This document shows positions 44,995-53,450 of a stretch of DNA of 64,000 nt, piece by piece. The DNA is taken from assembly GCF_012726295.1 (NCBI RefSeq), contig NZ_JABAOB010000011.1, positions 238,034-302,033 of the forward strand, read 5' to 3'. The translations under genes were made by a program, and so were the position numbers. How positions within the stretch are numbered: the first letter of the stretch is position 1; each line of letters begins with the position of its first letter. The stretch is from Chitinophaga sp. Ak27 (GTDB lineage Bacteria > Bacteroidota > Bacteroidia > Chitinophagales > Chitinophagaceae). The notes under the pieces are model-generated. The model was not told where the DNA came from. It worked only from the letters and a program-made list of their open reading frames with translations, and made no database searches.

Positions 44995-47900
44995 TTATTT
45001 TTCTTCGACAATTATAAATCCGCCTTTTCCTTTTTCGACTTCAATATCAGCCAGGTTACCAGCAGCTTGCCTCTCCTGCAAACCTTCTACTTCAGGAATG
45101 GTGATGCTCACTTGCCTGGGATCCCATCCCAGTGACTTCCAGTCAACGTCTAATTTGATGTGTGTATTGCCCGCTGCCCAGCCGGCATAAACGATCAATA
45201 GTTTCTTCGGCTGACGGTAAACCGTGACCTTTACGCTACTATCGCTACATTTTACGGGGAGTGAGGGATCCCAGAAGCCAATCATCCTGGCGTTCTTTAT
45301 ATCAAACTTGTCCCACAACCGCCAGAGTGCCGATGGATCACAGCCAGTCCAGCCCAGTCGGGAGGTCATTCCGAATAGCATGCCACGATAAGCATTTCCA
45401 CAGTTATTCAGCATCTCGCTGTACAGTCCAAAAGGGATACCTGATACTTCTACCAACCAATAATCTGGTTTTTCGTTGTAGTTATAGCCCTCTCCCAGCC
45501 ATAAACTATTGAGACAGGGAAAGAGCTCCATATATTGATTAGCCGGGCTGTTCAACCCATAACTCGGGTGGAAATTGTTGCCGGAATGAAAATCTATCAA
45601 ACAACTATCGGCTGCTCTATCCATTACTTTCCGGACTCTTTTCATAATATCCCGGTCATATCCTACGCCATCCAGGTAAATACCCCTGATTCCTACATTC
45701 TTCACCAACCAATTCAGCCCTTCCAGGTAATAGTTGTGCCAGCGGCTAAGGCCCTGGGTTCTGATTGACATATCATATTCCGAGTTTTCCAAAGGAGTAT
45801 GCCAGGCTGCATCATAATTCTTTCCCAGGTGCTCAACTAACCAGGGCCCGCCAGTCGAGAATAAATTCCCACCAATTCCATCATCTGCAAATTGATCTGC
45901 CAATTGTGACCCTTTGCCTGGTGAAAATATTTCATCACCCAGGCTACGTAATGCCCAGATCTCCCGGGTATAATTTGTTAACTCCCTAACCGTATAATAT
46001 AATTTGGTTCTGATTCCAATACGCCTGTTTGCAGCTACATATTTCGTTAAAGTATCAGTAGCCAGGAATGGATAATTGATGTAGGGATTCAGCATATTGC
46101 CCTGGTGTATATTCATGACAGTAGCCCCTTTCTCTGATGCTTCCCTTCTCCAGTTGGCCAGCGGTGGGTCTGCCTGAAAATACCGCTCATTCCAATGTTC
46201 CTGGTTAAGCGGCTTTACAGGTGTAATCAATAACCCAAAATTCAGGTGGATGACTTGCCCCGCACGTAGCTGCTGTTGTCCTGTAAAAGCGGTCAGCATC
46301 ACTTTACCGGCATCTTCAAATATATGGCATCCTCCTTTTCCCTCATTACTCCAGTCTTTATAAGGTCCTGTTTTATCAAAATTGTAAAGCGTCCAGTCTG
46401 GCGTTTCATTTTTCAGTTTACACTGGAGTCCTGCATTCACATCACCCATCCATAGCATATTGTTGGCGTTTTTCTTATCCCAGTTCCAGTCCCATCGATC
46501 CGGCCGTAGTCCTCCTTTACAGCCGAGCCCCATCATATAAATGGCGGCTTCCCGTGCATAGGGAATCCGCAGTTCCATATTGTCTACCGTACAGTCTTTC
46601 AGCGCCTTAATTGTTAGCTGGTAATTGATGTAACCGTCGCATTCCATTTTTGCCCAAACCTTCAGCACAATCCCATCTCCTTCTAATTGCGTTTCCCAGC
46701 TGACCGCTCCCGTCGATGGTTGCCGAACAACAGGCGCCGACCCTTTCCATTCCAATTCTTTTCCATTTCGCACCACCGCCATTTTTACAGGCCCATTGAG
46801 GATATCTCTTGGCTGGCCATTAATGTCATCGTTGGATCCTGTAAAACTGCTGGTTATTTTGTCGGGAAAACCATACTTGTCAAATCGCAACGTCCTTCCC
46901 AATATATGGATGGTCTGATGTGCTAATGTTACTGGCGTATACGGCCTGTATACACTATCATCCAGCCCGATATCAGAATCCAGCCAATTCAGTCGCGCGA
47001 GTGTAGGTAATTCTTTGTAACCTCTGTCTTCCAGGAGCGTGTCCTTTATCGTTATCTGTACAGGAACGCTTCTTTCTTTAATACCCTCCGCGGATACTTT
47101 AACCTGTCCATGATACACGCCCGCTTGTTGCGTTCCCGGGATATCCACTCCTATCCATAAAGACTGTACCCCACCTTTTTGTATCGAAACCTCCTTTTTG
47201 AATGATTTGCCTAACCAATCTTTCCCTCCCAGGTTAAAACACCTGATGGCTTCAGCGGAAATCTTTCCTCCTGCTGCGTTTTCCAAATCCGAAAACTGCA
47301 GATGTAGTTTTTCGAGCTCATGAAAAGCTGCAAATACCCCGATCTGGTAAACATAAAATTCATTGCGCGATGCCACTCCGTAAAATGTGCCTCCTTCCCC
47401 CTTCTCTATCCAACGCTGGCAGATAGCAGCGTCCATTCTCACTGGAAATTTTCTATCTTCAGGAAACAGCAGAAAGTCTTTCTCTCTGTTCTTATCCAGC
47501 AGGTCTTTAACTTCCTGCCGGGTAGCCACAATCTCCATGGGATAGAAGCTGTTAAAAGAATTAATTGCCTCAAAGCGTAACACTTTTGCGTTGGGTAAGT
47601 CTTTTACATTTAGCTGCTGTTGCCACGCTGTACTAGAAGCACTATTTGGCTTCAGGTATACCGTACTGGGGAAATACCAGCTTCCACTCAATTTGTAGGG
47701 CATGTAATACAGGTAGTACTCTCCAGGCCCTGTTACCGGTTCAAAAATAATGTCGCCATATTCTGCATTTACATTGAGAGTATAAACATTTTTCACCGGC
47801 TTTCCGCTAAATGCATCCACTACTATCAACCCTTTTTCTGTGGGATCATCCTTTCTCCGCCACGGTACATGGACTTTCACCGCATTAGCGGGTTTCCCGA

Positions 47901-48066
47901 CTTCTATTACAGCCCGGTGGCCGCCTAACTCCTTCTCGTTCCACTGCCCGGTACCATAAGTTGGCAACTGCGCCATCAGTAATTGGCTGGTTATAAGAAG
48001 TTCCAGTAAAAAAATGTAAAAAATAATTACGCCATAGCTTACACTATATGTATTCCCAGGTTTCAT
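44995..48066 (-). CDS. Large exported glycoside-hydrolase-like protein (DUF6067-like)
   Basis: It has 1023 residues with a hydrophobic N-terminal signal (IIFYIFLLELLITSQLLMAQ). The N-terminal half is all-beta. From about residue 690 a barrel-like domain shows MNIHQGNMLNPYINYP, IGIRTKLYYTVRELTNY, VGIRGIYLDGVGYDRDIMKR and DFHSGNNF. These resemble the (beta/alpha)8 part of DUF6067-type glycosidase-like proteins. The acidic residues in YLDGVGYD and DFHSG could be catalytic, but this is not established. It probably acts on a plant or microbial glycan together with the GH2 and GH27 enzymes, although it is transcribed oppositely. Confidence 0.75.
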   Translation of the reverse strand: MKPGNTYSVSYGVIIFYIFLLELLITSQLLMAQLPTYGTGQWNEKELGGHRAVIEVGKPANAVKVHVPWRRKDDPTEKGLIVVDAFSGKPVKNVYTLNVNAEYGDIIFEPVTGPGEYYLYYMPYKLSGSWYFPSTVYLKPNSASSTAWQQQLNVKDLPNAKVLRFEAINSFNSFYPMEIVATRQEVKDLLDKNREKDFLLFPEDRKFPVRMDAAICQRWIEKGEGGTFYGVASRNEFYVYQIGVFAAFHELEKLHLQFSDLENAAGGKISAEAIRCFNLGGKDWLGKSFKKEVSIQKGGVQSLWIGVDIPGTQQAGVYHGQVKVSAEGIKERSVPVQITIKDTLLEDRGYKELPTLARLNWLDSDIGLDDSVYRPYTPVTLAHQTIHILGRTLRFDKYGFPDKITSSFTGSNDDINGQPRDILNGPVKMAVVRNGKELEWKGSAPVVRQPSTGAVSWETQLEGDGIVLKVWAKMECDGYINYQLTIKALKDCTVDNMELRIPYAREAAIYMMGLGCKGGLRPDRWDWNWDKKNANNMLWMGDVNAGLQCKLKNETPDWTLYNFDKTGPYKDWSNEGKGGCHIFEDAGKVMLTAFTGQQQLRAGQVIHLNFGLLITPVKPLNQEHWNERYFQADPPLANWRREASEKGATVMNIHQGNMLNPYINYPFLATDTLTKYVAANRRIGIRTKLYYTVRELTNYTREIWALRSLGDEIFSPGKGSQLADQFADDGIGGNLFSTGGPWLVEHLGKNYDAAWHTPLENSEYDMSIRTQGLSRWHNYYLEGLNWLVKNVGIRGIYLDGVGYDRDIMKRVRKVMDRAADSCLIDFHSGNNFHPSYGLNSPANQYMELFPCLNSLWLGEGYNYNEKPDYWLVEVSGIPFGLYSEMLNNCGNAYRGMLFGMTSRLGWTGCDPSALWRLWDKFDIKNARMIGFWDPSLPVKCSDSSVKVTVYRQPKKLLIVYAGWAAGNTHIKLDVDWKSLGWDPRQVSITIPEVEGLQERQAAGNLADIEVEKGKGGFIIVEEK

Positions 48067-48360
48067 GCCTTCTATATTTTTCTAATCAATTAATGAAATT
48101 ACAAGCCGGCGCTCAGATCTTTTACCATTAATTTGATAATTGCCTATGTTTTATTGATTCGCTAAAAAATGAAAGTTATACTCTTGTGAGCCAGTTCTTC
48201 CTTATTAACAGCTGCCGGATAATTGTGGCTGTAATAATTGCCGGACTGGTATTTTCGAGAGAGATTATATAGCGCGTTTTTTCCGTTCTCTTCACCCTTT
48301 TTCCCTCCATGCTTGCCTTTTATACTACTACATCATTAATCAACCAAAATTAACAAGCAT

Positions 48361-48831
48361 ATGAAAGTCCGCGAGAGAATATCCAGAGCAACAATCCTGG
48401 CAGTGATTGCCGCCATTACCTTATCTTCCTGTTCATTTTTCAAAACACCCGAAGCACGGCTGCCGCGAAAGCTTCCTGTTAAGGTATTCAACATCACGCC
48501 TCAAAGAGCAGCACTGCGAGTTACAGGCGTATACTACAATCCCAACAACTATGGCTTTACCTTTACCGGCGGGGAGCTGGATCTCCGGCTGGATACATTT
48601 TACCTGGGACACGTAAAACTCGATACCGTGATGAACATACCTGCCCATGCTACCTTCACCATACCGGTGATAGTAGAACCTGATTTTGCAAAGCTGGGCA
48701 ACAGTGGTATCAATATGGCTGATTCTGTGGTGGTGTCATTCTCCGGTACCATGGCGGGCAAAGTAGGTTGGTTCTCAAAAAAAATCGATATTAAATACCA
48801 GGGTAAACACTTCCTGGATTTAAGTTTTTAA
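48361..48831 (+). CDS. LEA type 2 family lipoprotein
   Basis: The 156-residue protein has a lipoprotein signal ending TLSSC, followed by a single LEA2 (WHy-like) beta-sandwich: VKVFNITPQRAALRVTGVYY, NNYGFTFTGGELDLRLDTFY, IPAHATFTIPVIVEPDF. LEA2 domains in bacteria are linked with stress protection or envelope binding, and the molecular partner is unknown. It stands alone, with a 294-base gap upstream and the barrel-protein gene downstream. Confidence 0.85.
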   Translation: MKVRERISRATILAVIAAITLSSCSFFKTPEARLPRKLPVKVFNITPQRAALRVTGVYYNPNNYGFTFTGGELDLRLDTFYLGHVKLDTVMNIPAHATFTIPVIVEPDFAKLGNSGINMADSVVVSFSGTMAGKVGWFSKKIDIKYQGKHFLDLSF

Positions 48832-48967
48832 CAGCGTCAGGATATCCTGCCTGCTTATTTTCTAATCTTATTTTAATCAACATATAATATCGACAGGCAT
48901 TTACAGATTAAACTTTTTGATTATAACAAAGTCTATAGTCACTATACAGTATAATCTGCAAAAGCAC

Positions 48968-49879
48968 ATGAAAACGCTATCACTATGCCTGCTGTTCCTC
49001 CCGTCAATCACGATGTTTGCGCAGCAACATGATTCACTTCCGACTACCGGTAACGAACAAACGATACCAATCCGCAACGAAGAGCGGAAGCCGCGCTTCA
49101 GTGCAGGCCTGGAATACCTGAGCGACAACGTATATACCGGCAGGAAAGACCCTGCCCGCATCCCATATTTATCTGCTGCACTAGGCTATTATCATAAATC
49201 CGGGCTATATGCGGAAGGCGCTCTTTCCATTTTAATGAATAACAGTACTCGTGTGGAGGCAGGCATATTTAGCGCCGGGTATATGTTTTCGCGGGGTAAT
49301 TTTGATGGAGAAATCAGTGCCTCCAAATTCTTCTATAATACGCTGAGCGACAACGTACGGTCGGAAGTAAAAGGTGATGCGCATGCCAGTCTGGCCTATG
49401 ATTTCAATGGAATTATCGCGGTGGCGGCAGAAGGGTATATGAATTTCGGGATAAAAACTGACTATTTAATAAAGCTGGCATTGGAACATAGTTTCGACCT
49501 GTTCAATGATCACCTGAACATCACTCCTGCCGTAGCAGCCAATGCGGGAACACAACATTATTATGATAACTATTATAACAACCGCCGCCTCAGTCCTGTA
49601 ATAAATGTTAGCAAGAAACAGAAGCAGCGGCAATTACCTTCGGTGACAGCGGATATGAGCGGCGCATCTAATTTTACCATTTTGGATGATGAGCTCAGCT
49701 TACCTATATCTTATACCATTCATAAGCGACTCAGCTTTTCTTTTGAACCCACTTATGCTATTCCATTGCATCCGGCGGTGCTTACCTTAACAACGGTGTC
49801 TACCAAAGCATCAACGGTTAAAGTAGAGCCCCTGAGTAACACGTTTTACTGGTCTTTGGGTATTACCTATAAGTGGTAA
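48968..49879 (+). CDS. Outer membrane beta-barrel protein, unknown ligand
   Basis: The ATG at 48968 gives 303 residues with a clear signal peptide (MKTLSLCLLFLPSITMFAQQ); an upstream TTG start is rejected. The mature part alternates hydrophobic and polar residues in strands (FSAGLEYLSDNVYTG, GLYAEGALSILMNN, LAYDFNGIIAVAAEGYMNFG) and ends FYWSLGITYKW, with an aromatic-terminated last strand as in barrels. No transporter family was recognised. It is followed 70 bases later by an AraC regulator that may control it. Confidence 0.75.
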   Translation: MKTLSLCLLFLPSITMFAQQHDSLPTTGNEQTIPIRNEERKPRFSAGLEYLSDNVYTGRKDPARIPYLSAALGYYHKSGLYAEGALSILMNNSTRVEAGIFSAGYMFSRGNFDGEISASKFFYNTLSDNVRSEVKGDAHASLAYDFNGIIAVAAEGYMNFGIKTDYLIKLALEHSFDLFNDHLNITPAVAANAGTQHYYDNYYNNRRLSPVINVSKKQKQRQLPSVTADMSGASNFTILDDELSLPISYTIHKRLSFSFEPTYAIPLHPAVLTLTTVSTKASTVKVEPLSNTFYWSLGITYKW

Positions 49880-49949
49880 GACTGGCTTCCCTATGTACTT
49901 TTTATTACCTTTAGGAGAGATAGATTATCACCATTCAAACAAGCCGGCT

Positions 49950-50726
49950 ATGTTTAACTACCACTTTGCCAAACCAGGTCACCCGCTATTAGCTCCATAT
50001 GTCGACTACTTCGTTCAACTGGATGGCGCCGGTACGTTATTCAAATCTATCTATTCCCGGCTGAATACTTCTTTTCTCCTGGATTTTGATCAGGGCACTT
50101 TTTATGATGGACAGCCTGTGAAAACCGGGTTGCTGGGCGTGAAGGAAAAGATGATCCGCTTCAGTCCTGCTACCTGTCGTTCCACCCTGGCAGATAAATT
50201 TTTCGTCAGTTTTACGCCTTATGGATTAAGCGTATTTACAAAGATGCCTATGCAGGAGTTAAGCAATGGAATGGTAGCAGGCGAAGACATTTTCGGAAGC
50301 AGCTTGCACCAGCTGTACGATCAGTTACAGCCGCTGTCATTTTCGGCGCGGGTTACGTTGTTTGAAACATTTCTGTTGCGGCGGTTTACCGCGCCTCACG
50401 CTTCACATCAACTTATCTTTGACCTGGCAGATGATATAAAAAATGACGTGCAAGGATCTCCCTTCCTGCAACTAAAAGCGCTTCCGCTAAGTGAGCGGCA
50501 GATAGAACGGAATTTCAAGCGATATATTGGTACCAGCATTAGCCGCTTTCTCCGCGTGGCCCGTTTTGAAAAAGCTAAACAGCTTATTGCTGGCCAGCCT
50601 TCCCGCCGGCTAACAGACGTTGCTCACCTGGCAGGATACTTTGACCAGTCTCATTTTATTTCCGATTTTAAACGGCTGACAGGAGTCAGTCCCAAAAACT
50701 TCCGGGAGTGTTGTTCCTCACATTAG
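49950..50726 (+). CDS. AraC-family regulator with DUF6597-like N-terminus
   Basis: The 258-residue product (277 if the ATG at 49893 is used) begins MFNYHFAKPGHPLLAPYVDY, the typical opening of DUF6597-type regulators. A C-terminal helix-turn-helix pair follows (LSERQIERNFKRYIGTSISR, LTDVAHLAGYFDQSHFISDF). The N-terminal half is not a cupin. Targets are unknown; the flanking barrel-protein and NmrA genes are candidates by proximity. Confidence 0.88.
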   Translation: MFNYHFAKPGHPLLAPYVDYFVQLDGAGTLFKSIYSRLNTSFLLDFDQGTFYDGQPVKTGLLGVKEKMIRFSPATCRSTLADKFFVSFTPYGLSVFTKMPMQELSNGMVAGEDIFGSSLHQLYDQLQPLSFSARVTLFETFLLRRFTAPHASHQLIFDLADDIKNDVQGSPFLQLKALPLSERQIERNFKRYIGTSISRFLRVARFEKAKQLIAGQPSRRLTDVAHLAGYFDQSHFISDFKRLTGVSPKNFRECCSSH

Positions 50727-50796
50727 AAAATGTCGGTCTGATACAATTCTACACCAGGCGTTGGTAATAGTTTTGCCGATAAACTCAATTAGATTT

Positions 50797-51684
50797 ATGC
50801 AAAACAGGAATCGTATTTTAGTAGTTGGCGCTACCGGCCAGCAGGGCGGCGCCGTGGCCCGGGTGTTACTAGCAGAAGGATGGCTGGTCCGCGGCTTTAC
50901 CCGTGATATCAACAATGCTAGTGCACAGGAATTGAGGGCCATGGGTGTAGAAATGAAGCAAGGTAATCTGGCGGACCGCGCATCTGTTGATCAGGCAATG
51001 GAAGAGGTATATGGGGTATTTAATGTGCATCCCGGACCGCTGGCGATGGACCAGGACGAAGTGCAAGCAGGCAAAAATGTGGCTGATGCAGCCGTGGCTC
51101 ACCAGGTGGCGCACCTGATATATAGTTCTGCTATTGGTGTAGATCAGGCTGCCCAAACCGGTATGCAAACAGAGAAAGCAATGGTAGAAAAGTATATTCA
51201 GACGCTCGGGATCTCCTATACAATATTGCGGCCTGCTTCTTTCATGGAAAATTTTGTGCATCCGGCATTTGGTTTACAAGGTACTTCATTTACTACCGCA
51301 GCTTTACCCTCCACACAAATGCAATTGATTGCACTGGAAGATATCGGCCAGCTGGCAGCGATCGCCTTCAGGCAACGGGAGGCATTTAATCATAAAATCA
51401 TTGAGTTGTCTGGCGACACCTTAACGCCTGTGCAAATGGCGGCGGCCATGAGCAAAACCACCGGGTTGAACATACAGTACCAGTTACTTCCAATGGAAAC
51501 ACTGCGACAACTAAATCCACGATTTGCCAGGGGTTACGAGTGGCTTAACTCGGGCAAAACCACGAAAGCAGATGAAGAAAGCCTGCGGAAAATTCACCCG
51601 GGCCTGCTAACGTTTGAAGAGTGGCTGAATAAAACAGGTGCGAAAAAAATTATGAACGAAGCATTGCGCCTGTTAAATAAATAA
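50797..51684 (+). CDS. NmrA-family NAD(P)-binding protein
   Basis: The ATG at 50797 gives 295 residues starting MQNRNRILVVGATGQQGGAV, an atypical short-chain dehydrogenase Rossmann motif (GATGxxGG). Further matches are LLAEGWLVRGFTRDI, VYGVFNVHPGPL, HLIYSSAIGVDQ and YTILRPASFMENF, the NmrA/HSCARG pattern. The catalytic Tyr-Lys pair of classical dehydrogenases is absent, as usual for NmrA-like redox sensors. It probably binds NADP(H) and acts as a sensor or reductase. A TTG start 12 codons upstream is unlikely. It is followed by a strong terminator. Confidence 0.9.
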   Translation: MQNRNRILVVGATGQQGGAVARVLLAEGWLVRGFTRDINNASAQELRAMGVEMKQGNLADRASVDQAMEEVYGVFNVHPGPLAMDQDEVQAGKNVADAAVAHQVAHLIYSSAIGVDQAAQTGMQTEKAMVEKYIQTLGISYTILRPASFMENFVHPAFGLQGTSFTTAALPSTQMQLIALEDIGQLAAIAFRQREAFNHKIIELSGDTLTPVQMAAAMSKTTGLNIQYQLLPMETLRQLNPRFARGYEWLNSGKTTKADEESLRKIHPGLLTFEEWLNKTGAKKIMNEALRLLNK

Positions 51685-51743
51685 ATGAATAGTGCTATGT
51701 TTTTGCTGATAACCTGGTTAAAGTATGACCGTTTTTACTGTAT

Positions 51744-51778
51744 TTGGACAAACAAAATTGTTTGTCCAATTTTTTTTT
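51744..51778 (+). terminator. Strong intrinsic terminator
   Basis: A perfect 12-bp stem (TTGGACAAACAA with TTGTTTGTCCAA) is followed by nine T. It ends transcription after the NmrA gene and insulates the operon starting at 52129. Confidence 0.9.
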
Positions 51779-52128
51779 GCGGATTCCTTAATATTTCCTA
51801 GCTTCATATTCCAGAGCCTACAATACAAGTTCGAGCCCCTTTTTTACAACAGTTTTTGGAAATGTAACCTCAAGAATTTCAGCATTTGGTGTTTTTATAG
51901 CATATCTTTTTGAATTGTCGGAATCTGGTATCGTTTTATTTCAACACTTTATAAACTTAAAGAGCAAATCGAGTCGTATCGTACTGGTGTTATGTAGCTA
52001 GGACCGTGTTGTCGATGATTTAGATGTGAATACCCCTGATTCCTACTGCTATGCCCTATAGTTACACATTACCATATCAGTATCATTAGCCTGTCGATTA
52101 TCAAACGGCACGGATAATCATTGCCTCT
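51779..52128 (+). other. Intergenic leader of the 52129-63832 operon
   Basis: This is 350 bases, A/T-rich, with no convincing reading frame. The operon promoter should lie here, but no exact TTG/TAnnTTTG pair was found. Positions 52029-52046 share 18 bases with a segment at 45678-45695 inside the DUF6067-like gene, possibly by chance. Confidence 0.5.
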
Positions 52129-53430
52129 ATGAAAGAGCATATTATCATTAAAGTTGCAGGAAGCATCCAGGATCAGCTTCCAGCCAACATTCCCTACTGG
52201 GTTGATTTTATCAATGATAAAACAACGGTGGTAGAAAGGTTCCACCCCGACGTGGATCGCATTCTTAATGATGCAAACCGTAAGTTTTGGACCACACGGG
52301 AGTATAAACCGCATACCGCGGAATGGAGTGCCGAGGAGATGCACGCGGACCTGCACCTTACCTTCCGAATCATTCTCCAGGACGATGGGAAATTACCCGA
52401 CGACGTCATGCAACGGATTAAGCAGCTCCCATTCATTGTGCAGTTACGCACGCTGCTGTTGGGCACTACCGAGTTTCCCCGCGAAGTAGCGGGCGCGTTC
52501 ACGATGGCCGTCACCGATCCCGGTGATTTGATCTACCTGCCGTATGCCAAAGAATGGACGCGGGGAGTGAAAGACATACGCGTGGCGGTGCTGGACACTG
52601 GCGCCAACTTTAATCATCCTGAGCTGGAAAATAAAATTGTACTCAGAAAAAACTTCGTTGATCTGCAGGGACTCGATACCTCCGAATTCATTGGAGATGT
52701 ACTGAATATAGATGCATTACCTGAGGACCAGGTTGGCCATGGCACACACGTATCCGGTATTTTAGCCGCTAAAGGACTAAAAATGAATGAGGGCGTTTGC
52801 CCATCATGCAGCCTCATGGTAATACGGGTACTCGCCGCGATGAAAAGCGGTAACCGTATTGTGGGCGCCGGCATTGTTGACAATATCAACAACGGCATCA
52901 AATGGGCGGTAGACCATGGCGCCGACGTAATCAATATGAGCCTCGGAATAAAGCATTCCGGCGGTGGACTGCCGCATGAAGACATCGTAAAATATGCACT
53001 CAGTAAAAACGTAACAATTGTAGCAGCCAGCGGCAACGATGGTACCGACGAGAAATATTATCCAGGCGCCCTGGATGGCGTTTTTGCAGTGGGTGCAGTA
53101 GATGGCTCAGGGCAGGTAACTGGCTTCACTTCCTACGGCGCCAGCATCTCCGTAGTAGCACCCGGCTCCAACATCTATAGCTCTTACCTCAACAACGGCT
53201 ATGCCCTATCTTCCGGCACTTCGCAGGCATCACCGTTCGTGAGTGGCGCAGTTGCCCTCATGAAATCACTGGCCTATGAAAAAGGCCGCAAGCTTACAAA
53301 CACCGATATCAATTATATCCTGAGAAATACATCTGACAGGCTCACCAGCAAAGTAAGGGACCAGAAGGCCGGATACGGCCTGCTTAACCTCGCAGACTCA
53401 TTCAAACTGTTAAACGCTATTTTATCATAA
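52129..53430 (+). CDS. Subtilase (S8 serine peptidase) without signal peptide
   Basis: Residues 145-430 form a subtilisin catalytic domain: Asp156 in VAVLDTGANFNHPEL, His204 in GHGTHVSGILA, oxyanion Asn303 in ASGNDG and Ser365 in SSGTSQASPFVSG. The first 140 residues are an unfamiliar domain that does not resemble the common I9 propeptide, and no export signal precedes it. A CPSC motif (224-227) replaces the usual loop after the His helix. It is the first gene of a nine-gene operon and lies 20 bases before the next gene. It may mature or trim the other products, or cut a foreign or host target. The role is inferred from context only. Confidence 0.92.
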   Translation: MKEHIIIKVAGSIQDQLPANIPYWVDFINDKTTVVERFHPDVDRILNDANRKFWTTREYKPHTAEWSAEEMHADLHLTFRIILQDDGKLPDDVMQRIKQLPFIVQLRTLLLGTTEFPREVAGAFTMAVTDPGDLIYLPYAKEWTRGVKDIRVAVLDTGANFNHPELENKIVLRKNFVDLQGLDTSEFIGDVLNIDALPEDQVGHGTHVSGILAAKGLKMNEGVCPSCSLMVIRVLAAMKSGNRIVGAGIVDNINNGIKWAVDHGADVINMSLGIKHSGGGLPHEDIVKYALSKNVTIVAASGNDGTDEKYYPGALDGVFAVGAVDGSGQVTGFTSYGASISVVAPGSNIYSSYLNNGYALSSGTSQASPFVSGAVALMKSLAYEKGRKLTNTDINYILRNTSDRLTSKVRDQKAGYGLLNLADSFKLLNAILS

Positions 53431-53450
53431 ATTCTTTAAACAAAAAGTCA

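Noticed and set aside
48838..48849. CAGGATATCCTG palindrome after the LEA2 gene as a terminator
   Set aside because: The stem is only four pairs once a loop is allowed, and no T-tract directly follows.
51725..51913. 62-codon open frame downstream of the NmrA gene
   Set aside because: It runs through the perfect terminator hairpin and T-tract at 51744-51778, and its translation is low-complexity Phe/Leu/Ser.
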